A stretch of DNA of 64,000 bases from Corynebacterium sp. p3-SID1145 (GTDB taxonomy: Bacteria > Actinomycetota > Actinomycetes > Mycobacteriales > Mycobacteriaceae). Of this stretch, positions 28,390-36,685 are shown one piece after another. Position numbers and translations under genes: made by a program. The notes under the pieces were generated by a model, which did no database searches, was not told where the DNA came from, and worked only from the letters and a program-made list of their open reading frames with translations. The stretch lies in assembly GCA_025144245.1 (NCBI GenBank), contig JALXXC010000002.1:186001-250000 (forward strand), read 5' to 3'. Every line of letters begins with the position of its first letter. Position 1 is the stretch's first letter.

Positions 28390-29574
28390 GTGCTGAATTT
28401 CATCTATTGGCCCATTTCCGCGGTGCTGTGGTTCTGGCACAAGGTCTTCGGCTACATTTTCTCGCCGGATTCCGGTGTGGCGTGGCTCTTGGCGATCGTG
28501 TTCCTGACCTTCACCATCCGTATCTTCCTGGTCAAGCCGATGGTGAACCAGCTGCGCTCCGGCCGCAAGATGCAGGAACTCCAGCCGAAGATGCAGGAGA
28601 TCCGCACCAAATACGCTAAGGACCAGCAGAAACAGGCGCAGGAAATGCAGCGCCTGTACAAGGAAGCCAACATGAACCCGCTGGCCAGCTGCATTGTGCC
28701 GTTGGTGCAGATGCCGGTGTTCATTGGCCTGTTGCACGTGCTGCGCTCCTTCAACCGCACAGGCACCTCCGGCGGCGGTTTGGGCATGACCGTGGAGGAG
28801 AACCGCAACACCGCGAACTACATTTTCTCCCCGGAAGATGTCCAGTCCTTCCTGGATGCCCGTGTCTTCGGGGTTCCGCTGTCGTCGTACATGTCCATGC
28901 CGGAAGAGCAGTTCGCGGCGTTCGCCCCGGCGGACTTCACCCGCACTGAAATCATCATGGTGGCCCTGCCGATGGTCATCGCCTGTGTGCTGCTGACCCA
29001 CTTCAACGCGCGCATGTCCATGAGCCGCCAGCGCGAGCGCATGGCCAAGCGCAAGGCTGAGCAGGCGGCCGCCGGCAAGAAGCCGGATCAGACCGGTCCG
29101 GGTTCGCCGGAAATGATGGAAATGCAGATGAAGACCATGAACGGCATGATGCTGTGGTTCCTCCCGGCAACCCTGTTGTTCACCGGCTTCCTGTGGCACA
29201 TCGGCCTGTTGACCTACATGCTGTCCAACAACGTGTGGACCTTCTTCCAGACCAAGCTCGTCTACGCCAAGATGGATAAGGAAGAGGCAGAAGAGGAAGA
29301 GGCTAAGCGCGAAGCGAAGCGCGCTTCCGCCCCCGTGGCTGGTGCGCGGACCGTGGACAACCGTTCCAAGAAACAGCGTCAGCGCGATGCTGCGAAGCAA
29401 CGCGCCAACAACGCCCACCCGGAGAACGACGCGATCAACGATGCGGCGAAAGACCGAGCGAAGACGGAGACGGATTCTTCCGGAACTGACCCGAATATCG
29501 GCCTGAAGCCCAAGCCCGGCGCCAAGCCGGACAACCCAAAGAAGGGCAAGAAGAAAAAGAAGAAGGGTAAGTAG
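28390..29574 (+). CDS. yidC: Membrane protein insertase YidC
   Basis: A 394-residue insertase with five expected membrane segments: an N-terminal helix near residue 5, a segment around 35-55, and later ones near 110, 195 and 255. It lacks the large periplasmic domain of enterobacterial YidC, as usual in Gram-positives. The C-terminal 110 residues are highly charged and end in a Lys-rich tail (KKGKKKKKKGK) that probably contacts the ribosome. GTG start 8 bases after yidD. No Jag/KhpB gene follows; rsmG comes next. Confidence 0.96.
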   Translation: MLNFIYWPISAVLWFWHKVFGYIFSPDSGVAWLLAIVFLTFTIRIFLVKPMVNQLRSGRKMQELQPKMQEIRTKYAKDQQKQAQEMQRLYKEANMNPLASCIVPLVQMPVFIGLLHVLRSFNRTGTSGGGLGMTVEENRNTANYIFSPEDVQSFLDARVFGVPLSSYMSMPEEQFAAFAPADFTRTEIIMVALPMVIACVLLTHFNARMSMSRQRERMAKRKAEQAAAGKKPDQTGPGSPEMMEMQMKTMNGMMLWFLPATLLFTGFLWHIGLLTYMLSNNVWTFFQTKLVYAKMDKEEAEEEEAKREAKRASAPVAGARTVDNRSKKQRQRDAAKQRANNAHPENDAINDAAKDRAKTETDSSGTDPNIGLKPKPGAKPDNPKKGKKKKKKGK

Positions 29575-29578
29575 GCAG

Positions 29579-30220
29579 ATGCCTGACTCAATGCCCCAGA
29601 GGGAGGATGCGCCCGTCGCAGCCGCAGAGATCTTCGGTGACCGGCTGCCGCTCGCGCAGGCCTACCACGACTCCCTAGCCACCACCGCCGCCGAGCGCGG
29701 TTTCATCGGCCCGAAGGAAGTCAGCCGCCTGTGGAGCCGCCACGTGCTCAACTGCGCCGTTATCGCGGAGGCCTTCGACGAGGGCCTTAGCGTCGCCGAC
29801 ATCGGTTCCGGCGCGGGCCTGCCTGGCATTCCGCTGGCGATTGCCCGCCCCGACCTGCAGGTCACGCTTATCGAGCCCCTGCTGAAGCGCTCTACCTACC
29901 TGGGCGAGATCACCAGGGAGCTCGGTCTCAGCAACGTCACGGTCGTGCGCGGCCGCGCCGAGGAGCAGAAAAAGGAGCTTTTCGACGTCACCACCTCCCG
30001 CGCCGTCGCTCCCCTGGGCAAATTGGCCGGCTGGTCCCTTCCCCTGGTCCGCCCAGGCGGTTCCATGACTGCGATGAAGGGCGCGAGCGTGGCCGAGGAA
30101 CTAGAGCGTGATGCCACCCAGATAACCAAGGCCGGCGGCACTGACGCTGAGATCCTCACCGTTGGTGAGGGCTTGCTGGAACAACCGACCACGTTGATCC
30201 GCATTGTGCGGGCTGGCTAA
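29579..30220 (+). CDS. rsmG: 16S rRNA (guanine527-N7)-methyltransferase
   Basis: A 213-residue SAM methyltransferase. The motif I region VADIGSGAGLPGIPLAI (about residue 63) and SRLWSRHVLNCAVI are the GidB signature; TSRAVAPLGKLAGW follows. It methylates G527 of 16S rRNA; loss in other species gives low-level streptomycin resistance. Starts 4 bases after yidC. Confidence 0.96.
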   Translation: MPDSMPQREDAPVAAAEIFGDRLPLAQAYHDSLATTAAERGFIGPKEVSRLWSRHVLNCAVIAEAFDEGLSVADIGSGAGLPGIPLAIARPDLQVTLIEPLLKRSTYLGEITRELGLSNVTVVRGRAEEQKKELFDVTTSRAVAPLGKLAGWSLPLVRPGGSMTAMKGASVAEELERDATQITKAGGTDAEILTVGEGLLEQPTTLIRIVRAG

Positions 30221-30265
30221 CGGATGTCCGGGTGCTCTACTAATCTGGCACTGACTAGTTTTTGC

Positions 30266-30295
30266 TGATTGATACTGATCGATAGTGATCGATAC
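30266..30295 (+). repeat. Three 10-bp tandem repeats upstream of parA
   Basis: TGATTGATAC, TGATCGATAG and TGATCGATAC follow each other without gap, one helical turn each, and end 6 bases before the parA GTG. The last unit contains GATACT (30291-30296), a usable -10. This looks like a cooperative operator over the parAB promoter; the binding protein is unknown. Confidence 0.6.
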
Positions 30296-30301
30296 TGAAC
30301 C

Positions 30302-31264
30302 GTGACGGGAGGCCACGTGGACGACCAGCAGTGGGATGACACCCCGATTGCTGCGGCGGCTCGCCGTGCGGCGCAGATGAATAGCGGGAAGGCGACGGTG
30401 CCTAAGCCGGAGCAGCCGCGCCTGATCACAGTGGCGAACCAGAAGGGCGGTGTGGGCAAGACCACCACGTCCGTGAATCTGGCGGCGTCGCTGGCCAAGC
30501 TGGGCCGCAAGGTGCTTGTCGTGGACTTGGACCCGCAGGGCAACGCATCCACCGCGCTGGGTGCGGGCCACCGCGACGGGGAGACGTCCAGCTATGAGCT
30601 CCTCATCGGTGAGGCCACTGCGGAGGAGGCGCTGCAGCGCTCCGGGGACAACGACAATCTGTGGTGCATTCCTGCCACGATCGACTTGGCCGGAGCGGAG
30701 ATCGAGTTGGTCAGCCTGGTCCGCCGCGAGTACCGCCTGGCGGACGCGCTGCGCGGGGGATTCCTCGACGAGCACGGCTTCGACTATGTTTTCGTCGACT
30801 GTCCGCCGTCGTTGGGCCTGCTCACCATCAACGCGATGAATGCTGTCGACGAGGTGCTCATTCCGATCCAGTGCGAGTACTACGCGCTCGAGGGCGTGGG
30901 CCAGCTTCTGAACAACATTACGATGATCCGCGGTGCCCTGAACCCGAATCTGCACATCTCTGCTGTGCTGCTGACGATGTACGACGCACGCACGAAGCTT
31001 TCCGAGCAGGTGGCCGAGGAAGTCCGCGGCCAGTTCGGCGACGTGGTGATGCGCAACATGATCCCGCGCTCAGTCAAGGTATCGGAAGCGCCGGGTTACG
31101 GCCAGACCGTGATCGAGTACGACCCGGGCTCCCGTGGCGCGTTGGCGTATTTCGACGCCGCGCGCGAACTGGCCACCCGCGGCGATTACCAGCCGCACGA
31201 GACGACCGGGCCGATCGGTGTGAGCCCGGAGATTTTCGCCCAGCTGGGCGAGGAGGACGAGTAG
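30302..31264 (+). CDS. parA: Chromosome partitioning ATPase ParA
   Basis: A 320-residue ParA/Soj with deviant Walker A KGGVGKTT (near residue 49), [11 protein letters not shown] and [12 protein letters not shown]. The N-terminal 40 residues are an extension before the ATPase core. It binds DNA nonspecifically as an ATP dimer and moves ParB-parS complexes. The GTG at 30302 directly follows the 10-bp repeats. Confidence 0.95.
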   Translation: MTGGHVDDQQWDDTPIAAAARRAAQMNSGKATVPKPEQPRLITVANQKGGVGKTTTSVNLAASLAKLGRKVLVVDLDPQGNASTALGAGHRDGETSSYELLIGEATAEEALQRSGDNDNLWCIPATIDLAGAEIELVSLVRREYRLADALRGGFLDEHGFDYVFVDCPPSLGLLTINAMNAVDEVLIPIQCEYYALEGVGQLLNNITMIRGALNPNLHISAVLLTMYDARTKLSEQVAEEVRGQFGDVVMRNMIPRSVKVSEAPGYGQTVIEYDPGSRGALAYFDAARELATRGDYQPHETTGPIGVSPEIFAQLGEEDE

Positions 31265-31268
31265 AGCA

Positions 31269-32351
31269 ATGGCAGAGCAACGCAAAGGCGGTCTAGGCCG
31301 TGGGTTGGCGGCGCTGATTCCGTCGAACCCGGACCACCACCAGAAGACGGGCCCGCTCGGGGACGGCGCGGCGGATGTCATCATCGGCGGCAGCAAGGGC
31401 GCCCGCGACGAGAACAACGCGCCCAAAAAGAAGAAGCAAGTCAAAGGTGCCCCGACGATTCCGGGCGCACCGTCGGTCGGCCGCTCTTCCTCCGTCCCGG
31501 CCGCGATGGTGACGGGTGCTGCGGCGGACGCTGGCGGCGCCGCCGATTCTTTCGGCGCCTCCTACCAGGAGATCCCCATTGGGGATATTTTCCCGAACGC
31601 GAAGCAGCCGCGCACCACCTTCGATGAGGAGGAGCTGGCTGAGCTGGTCCACTCCGTCAAGGAATTCGGCCTCCTGCAGCCGATCGTGGTCCGTCCGGCG
31701 AAGGACGGCTACGAGCTCATCATGGGTGAGCGCCGCTGGCGTGCTTCCTCCAAGGCGGGCCTGAAGCGCATTCCGGCGATCGTCCGCGAAACCTCCGACG
31801 AGGACATGCTGCGCGACGCGTTGCTGGAGAATATCCACCGCGTGCAGCTCAACCCGCTGGAAGAGGCTGCCGCCTACCAGCAGCTTCTCGACGAATTCGG
31901 GGTCACCCAGGAGCAGCTCGCCGACCGTCTCGGCCGCTCCCGTCCAGTGATTACCAACTCGATCCGTCTGCTCAACCTCCCGGTACCGGTGCAGCGCCGC
32001 GTCGCCGCTGGTGTGCTGAGCGCCGGCCATGCCCGCGCCCTTCTTGGCGTCAAGGTCGGCCCGGAGGCCCAGGAGCAGCTCGCCGACCGCATTGTCGCCG
32101 AGGGCTTGTCCGTCCGCGCGACCGAAGAGGCGGTGACGTTGCTCAACCGCCAGGGTGCCCTGCCTGACAAGCCGAAGCGTGAGCCGGTGCCGCAGCCCGA
32201 GTTCCTCACGCAGGCCGCCGACCGTCTCGCCGACGAGTGGGACACCAAGGTCTCGGTGACCATGGGTAAGCGCAAGGGGAAGATCGTCGTTGAGTTCGGC
32301 GACCGCGACGATTTCGAGCGCATCATGGCGCTCATCGAGGGCACGGACTAG
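31269..32351 (+). CDS. parB: Chromosome partitioning CTPase/clamp ParB
   Basis: A 360-residue ParB. It starts with the ParA-stimulating segment [13 protein letters not shown], then a disordered region (about residues 20-100). The CTP-binding N-domain carries [20 protein letters not shown] plus RRWRAS, the HTH domain [20 protein letters not shown], and the C-terminal dimer domain. It spreads from the three parS sites seen in this window. Starts 4 bases after parA. Confidence 0.97.
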   Translation: MAEQRKGGLGRGLAALIPSNPDHHQKTGPLGDGAADVIIGGSKGARDENNAPKKKKQVKGAPTIPGAPSVGRSSSVPAAMVTGAAADAGGAADSFGASYQEIPIGDIFPNAKQPRTTFDEEELAELVHSVKEFGLLQPIVVRPAKDGYELIMGERRWRASSKAGLKRIPAIVRETSDEDMLRDALLENIHRVQLNPLEEAAAYQQLLDEFGVTQEQLADRLGRSRPVITNSIRLLNLPVPVQRRVAAGVLSAGHARALLGVKVGPEAQEQLADRIVAEGLSVRATEEAVTLLNRQGALPDKPKREPVPQPEFLTQAADRLADEWDTKVSVTMGKRKGKIVVEFGDRDDFERIMALIEGTD

Positions 32352-32361
32352 CCAAAGGGCC

Positions 32362-33018
32362 ATGCCGCTGCGACACGCCCGGGTGATTCCGCTGGACGCG
32401 GTCACCGTGGACCGCATTCACCGCACCGCGGCCCGGAGCGTGTTCTGGGAGCTGGACCCGCTCGGTGATGCGTTCGGCGGCACGGACTCGGACGTCGATA
32501 AGGCGGCTTGGCTCCTCTCGCGCACCTACGAGCAGCCCGCGGTGGGCTTTTCCATCGTCGACCCCGCGGCCACGTCCGGCGCGCATGCGACGGTCCTCAT
32601 GTGCCCGCCGTCCGCGGCGCCCGGCGCTGTGCGCATGCCCACCGCCCCGTTTTCCGCTGACGCATTTTGCCTGACTAGCCTGCACATCGATGCCGCCGTC
32701 GCGGGGATCGGCTGGGAGGCAGTGCTTATCGACGCCGCCGTCGCCTCACTCACCCAGCAGTCCATCTCCGCCGTCGAGGCGTTCGGTGTGCGCTCCGATC
32801 GTCCGGAAGAGCTGACTCCGATGTGCCGGCGGCTGGTGGACCAGCGGACCTTGATCGGCCTGATGGATGTCGATGTTCTCGAATCAGCGGGGTTCAAGGT
32901 GGTGGCCGACCACCCAGCCATTCCGCGGCTTCGGCTTGAGCTGCCGCCCGCGCACGGCCTGCTCACCGAGCGCGAGATCGCAGAGCTCCTCGCCGCTGTC
33001 CCAGTAGGAGGGCGCTAG
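32362..33018 (+). CDS. GNAT-like conserved protein (Rv3916c-type)
   Basis: A 218-residue protein starting 10 bases after parB. It lacks an obvious acetyl-CoA P-loop, but its length, place between parB and cwlM and overall pattern (WLLSRTYEQPAVGFSIV, LTSLHIDAAVAGIGWEAVLI) match a GNAT-type protein at the same locus in mycobacteria (from memory). The start at 32362 is chosen over 32290, which lies inside parB. Substrate unknown. Confidence 0.65.
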   Translation: MPLRHARVIPLDAVTVDRIHRTAARSVFWELDPLGDAFGGTDSDVDKAAWLLSRTYEQPAVGFSIVDPAATSGAHATVLMCPPSAAPGAVRMPTAPFSADAFCLTSLHIDAAVAGIGWEAVLIDAAVASLTQQSISAVEAFGVRSDRPEELTPMCRRLVDQRTLIGLMDVDVLESAGFKVVADHPAIPRLRLELPPAHGLLTEREIAELLAAVPVGGR

Positions 33019-33047
33019 CGGCCCCTGTGCCCCTGAGAGCTAGAGGG

Positions 33048-34226
33048 CTAGGCGCGTTCCTGGCGCAGCAGTTCCGTGAAGGAGTAGGTGCCGGTGGGCT
33101 GGTTGTCCTGCTCGAGCAGGTACAGGCGCTTCACTGCTACAACGATGGCCTCGGCGATCGCGTCGCGCTGCGTCGGGTCCGTGACGATCGCCATGTCGTG
33201 GGCGTTGGTTACGTAGCCCAGTACGACTTCCACCGACGGCATCTGCGTCATGCGCAGAAGCTCCCACGTGCGTCCGTGGTTGTAGCAGTTGCCCAGCTCC
33301 GTGCGGGCGACGATCTCGCGCTGGATGAACCCGGAGAGCATCTCGCCCGTCATGGACGACGCACCGAGCTCCGAACCGAAGTAGAACGTGGCTACACCGT
33401 TGGCTTTCTCGTTCTGGTAGCGGTCCAGCTGCAGGGAGATCAGCAGGTCGGCCTCGAAGCTGTTCGCCAAATCAGCGCGGGTCTTCGCCGGCGGGCAGTC
33501 GCCGCGCGGCCCCGACATGATGGTCTCCATGCCTGCGGCGATCATGCGGGCCTCGACCCGGGAGGCCAGATCCCACAGGATTTCCTCTTCGGTGATCTCG
33601 CCGTAGGGGCCTTTGATCGACGCCATGTCCTGCGGATTGAAATTCGGGTCGATGACCACCCGCTTGCCGGTCAGGCGCGGGCCAGCCATGCGCACCACTT
33701 CGCGCTCACGGATGGCTTGGGTGGAACCGCCCGTGATCCGGCGGCCCAGCAGGCTCAGAGCGTGCAGCGTCTCAGGACCGCACACACCGTCATCCTGGAT
33801 GCCGTAGTTCAGCTGGTAGGTGGACAGTGCTTCGTGGGTGTCGGGTCCGAAGTGCCCGTCGATACGCCCCGAGTAGAAACCGAGCTCCTGCAGCTGCTTC
33901 TGCAGCTGGCTCACGTCGTCGCCGACGAGGATCTGGTTGGGCTGGTACGACAGCGCGCGGGCGCCCAACGTGTAGGACGCCTGGCGCAGTTCACGCAAGG
34001 TGATGTCGTCGATCTCGCCGGAAGGGAGAATGCCGCGGGACTGCTGGAATGCCTTCAGCGTCGTGGCCAATTCCTCGTCGAAATACATCTCCGACTGGGA
34101 GAAACGGCGGCGGTTCCACTCCCCCACATCGCCCTGGAAGTCGTCCAGCAACCCGAGTCGTGCGAGGGTCGAGCGGACTTCAGCGACGCGCGCGCTGGAG
34201 TCGCCCACTCGATACGTACCTAACAC
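33048..34226 (-). CDS. cwlM: CwlM-type amidase-fold protein, probably catalytically inactive
   Basis: A 392-residue protein with two peptidoglycan-binding modules (about residues 8-85 and 103-160) and a C-terminal amidase_3 fold (from about 185). The zinc ligands of active amidases are changed: the usual D-P-G-H-G reads DPNFNP (Asn195), and the second His in S-I-H reads SLQL (Gln266); Glu in GEITEEE remains. This fits mycobacterial CwlM, which controls MurA in peptidoglycan precursor synthesis rather than cutting walls. GTG start. No signal peptide, consistent with a cytoplasmic regulator. Confidence 0.88.
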   Translation of the reverse strand: MLGTYRVGDSSARVAEVRSTLARLGLLDDFQGDVGEWNRRRFSQSEMYFDEELATTLKAFQQSRGILPSGEIDDITLRELRQASYTLGARALSYQPNQILVGDDVSQLQKQLQELGFYSGRIDGHFGPDTHEALSTYQLNYGIQDDGVCGPETLHALSLLGRRITGGSTQAIREREVVRMAGPRLTGKRVVIDPNFNPQDMASIKGPYGEITEEEILWDLASRVEARMIAAGMETIMSGPRGDCPPAKTRADLANSFEADLLISLQLDRYQNEKANGVATFYFGSELGASSMTGEMLSGFIQREIVARTELGNCYNHGRTWELLRMTQMPSVEVVLGYVTNAHDMAIVTDPTQRDAIAEAIVVAVKRLYLLEQDNQPTGTYSFTELLRQERA

Positions 34227-34332
34227 AAGTCACCTTCCTGACCGTCAACCTTGAGGATCGCTTTCATCTTACTGGCACCCCACCAGCATTAGACGAATGC
34301 CATGCTTGAGTGCTGTTGTGTCAGCCGGCTTC

Positions 34333-34656
34333 TCAGATGTGGGGCTGCACGCGGGAGAGAATCTCGCCCTTCGGGCGCAGGCTGTTGAATTCGTCGACCT
34401 TCTGGCCGTCCTTGAAGATGATCACCGTCGGAATGGTCAACACCTGGTAGAGCGCGCCCAGGGTGCGCTCATCGTCCATGTTCACCTTGGCGATCTTCAC
34501 CCGTCCATCGAGTTCCTCAGCAACCTCATTCAGAATCGGCGACAGCTTCTGGCACGGGCCGCACCATTCCGCCCAGAAATCGACGAGAACCGGGATATCC
34601 GACTCAATGACTTCCGATTTGAAGGTGTCCTGCGTGACGTCGACGACTTTGCTCAT
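34333..34656 (-). CDS. trxA: Thioredoxin
   Basis: A 107-residue thioredoxin with the active site WCGPC (residues 31-35) and the cis-Pro region LTIPTVIIFKDG. It is reduced by the thioredoxin reductase encoded 156 bases upstream on the same strand. In that spacer an AAAAAAC/GTTTTTT hairpin (34768-34785) could weaken read-through. Confidence 0.97.
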   Translation of the reverse strand: MSKVVDVTQDTFKSEVIESDIPVLVDFWAEWCGPCQKLSPILNEVAEELDGRVKIAKVNMDDERTLGALYQVLTIPTVIIFKDGQKVDEFNSLRPKGEILSRVQPHI

Positions 34657-34812
34657 ACGCTCCTACTTCCTTCGGTTAGCTCCGTCTTCACGGCTTCGTT
34701 CAACCGCGGGTTCACGACCATGGTGTTGGGACCCACGGTGAAAAACCGAGTTTACGTGCATGGATGCAAAAAACCGGCGTTTTTTCACCTGGGGTTTTGC
34801 TGTGACTTGGGT

Positions 34813-35892
34813 TTACAGCGCCTCGAGGTAGTGCTCCGCGTCGATGGCGGCGCGGCAGCCCGAGCCCGCTGCGGTGATGGCCTGGCGGTAGTAGTTGTCC
34901 ACCAAGTCGCCAGCGGCGAACACACCCGGGACCGACGTCTTCGTGCTCGGCTGCTCGACGGTGACGTAGCCCTCCGCATCGGTGACCACCTGGCCGTCGA
35001 GGAAGCCGGAGCGCGGGTCATGGCCGATGGCGACGAACAGTGCAGTGGCGTCCAGGGTGGACTCCTCCCCCGTTGCGGTGTTCTTGATGCGCAGACCACC
35101 AACGCTGCCGCTGCCGCCGTCCTCGAGCACTTCCTCGACGACCGAGTTGGTGAGGAATTCGATCTTCTCGTTCTCCTTGGCGCGGTCCAGCATGATCTGG
35201 GAGGCGCGGAATTCATCGCGGCGGTGAATGATGGTCACCTTGGAGCCGAAGCGGGTGAGGAAGGTGGCCTCCTCCATGGCGGAGTCGCCGCCGCCGACGA
35301 CGGCGATGTGGTGGTCTTTGAAGAAGAACCCGTCGCACGTCGCGCAGGTGGACACGCCGCGGCCGGTGAGCTCCTGCTCCCCCGGAATGCCGAGGTGGCG
35401 CGGGGCAGCACCGGTGGCGAGGATGATCGAGCGGGCACGGAACTCGTCGTCGCCGACGAACACCTTCTTGATGTCGCCTTCCAGCTCCACCCGGTCCACC
35501 TGGTCAGCGCGCAGGTCGGCGCCGAAACGCTCGGCCTGGGCCCGCATCTCCATCATCAGGTCCGGGCCCATGATGCCGTTTTGGAAACCGGGGAAGTTCT
35601 CCACCTCGGTGGTGTTCATCAGCTCGCCGCCGTACTCGTAGCCCTCGAAGACCAGGGGCTTCAGGTCGGCGCGCGCCGTGTACAGCGCGGCGGTGTACCC
35701 GGCCGGGCCGGAACCGACGACGATCACATCGTGGATGGTCGCGTCCCCTGCGTCAGTGCCCGCTTGCGCAGCAGCTTCCTTCATCGGTTCGGTCGGTGCA
35801 GTCTCCGGCGCGGATGTGAAGCCGCCCAGCACATTGGCGGAGGGGAATTGCGGTGTTGCGCTCTTCGGCGCGTTGGACCCTGTCTCTGTCAT
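34813..35892 (-). CDS. trxB: Thioredoxin reductase
   Basis: A 359-residue FAD/NADPH flavoprotein: FAD site [14 protein letters not shown] (near residue 58), redox-active CATCDG, NADPH site [12 protein letters not shown], and a C-terminal FAD motif [10 protein letters not shown]. It has about 50 extra N-terminal residues before the FAD fold; a later start at the ATG of MKEAAAQ is possible. A -10 box TACACT lies exactly 7 bases upstream of the ATG (plus 35900-35905), giving a leaderless transcript and supporting the long form. sigM ends 14 bases upstream. Confidence 0.95.
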   Translation of the reverse strand: MTETGSNAPKSATPQFPSANVLGGFTSAPETAPTEPMKEAAAQAGTDAGDATIHDVIVVGSGPAGYTAALYTARADLKPLVFEGYEYGGELMNTTEVENFPGFQNGIMGPDLMMEMRAQAERFGADLRADQVDRVELEGDIKKVFVGDDEFRARSIILATGAAPRHLGIPGEQELTGRGVSTCATCDGFFFKDHHIAVVGGGDSAMEEATFLTRFGSKVTIIHRRDEFRASQIMLDRAKENEKIEFLTNSVVEEVLEDGGSGSVGGLRIKNTATGEESTLDATALFVAIGHDPRSGFLDGQVVTDAEGYVTVEQPSTKTSVPGVFAAGDLVDNYYRQAITAAGSGCRAAIDAEHYLEAL

Positions 35893-35906
35893 GGGCCCCA
35901 GTGTAG

Positions 35907-36548
35907 TTATCCCGTCAAGGTCTCCGTCAGCGCCTGCCGGGCACGGTTCCGGCGTGATTTCACGGTGCCGGGACGCACGCCCAAATGGGAGGCGGCGGAG
36001 TTGATGGAGTGACCGGCGATGTCGATAAGCATCAACGCCCGCTGCTGCGCGGCCGGAAGTTTGAGCACGGCTTGGCGGAGCGCGACGAGGCGGTCGAGGT
36101 TGCCCAGCGGGTCGTGCGCGAGGTAGCGGTTCGCGTCCTGGGTGAGCTTCTCCTCGTCGTCGAGGCTGGTGTGCTGGCGCTTATTGTCGGCGCGTTTGGC
36201 ATGGTCGTAGCCCGCGTTGAGGACCAGCCGGTGCAGCCATGTGGTGAGCGCGGACTCCGAGCGGAAGGTGTGCATGTTGCGAGACGCCTTGAACAGCGCG
36301 TCCTGCACGATGTCCTGCGCGTCGTGCTCGTTGCGCGCGTATTTCCTGGCCACCGCCATCATGCGCTGCCGATGCCTTTCGACGATCAGCGCGAATGCCC
36401 GGTGGTCCCCCGCGACGTAGTCATTGACCAGTGCCTTGTCTGTCTTTCTCTGCTGCTGCTGTTTGCGTTGGGCGTTGAGCCTGTAGCTCCGCGCAAGGCG
36501 GCCGTGGCTGTGTGTCTTGTCTTGCGTGTGCCCGTTAGTGAGCGTCAT
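35907..36548 (-). CDS. sigM: ECF RNA polymerase sigma factor SigM
   Basis: A 213-residue ECF sigma factor. Region 2 contains [20 protein letters not shown] and [16 protein letters not shown]; region 4 contains [28 protein letters not shown] with [16 protein letters not shown]. In corynebacteria SigM answers disulfide stress and drives thioredoxin genes, which lie just downstream here. The start at 36548 is chosen by family length; the open frame extends to 36656. No anti-sigma gene lies between sigM and trxB, unlike the order I remember from M. tuberculosis. Confidence 0.92.
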   Translation of the reverse strand: MTLTNGHTQDKTHSHGRLARSYRLNAQRKQQQQRKTDKALVNDYVAGDHRAFALIVERHRQRMMAVARKYARNEHDAQDIVQDALFKASRNMHTFRSESALTTWLHRLVLNAGYDHAKRADNKRQHTSLDDEEKLTQDANRYLAHDPLGNLDRLVALRQAVLKLPAAQQRALMLIDIAGHSINSAASHLGVRPGTVKSRRNRARQALTETLTG

Positions 36549-36685
36549 GTGTCCCTGTCCCCCCGAACAAGTCCTCCCCGATATGTGTGGTACGTAACCC
36601 ATTGTGCCCCGCGCTGGGCCGGGACGCTCGCGGCGGTTGCGCATTACAGTGCGCAATGCTGGGGCCAGTTCAGGGGCGGGGGGTT

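Noticed and set aside
34297..36012. 571-codon open frame on the plus strand opposite trxA and trxB
   Set aside because: Antisense shadow of well-supported thioredoxin genes, low-complexity composition.
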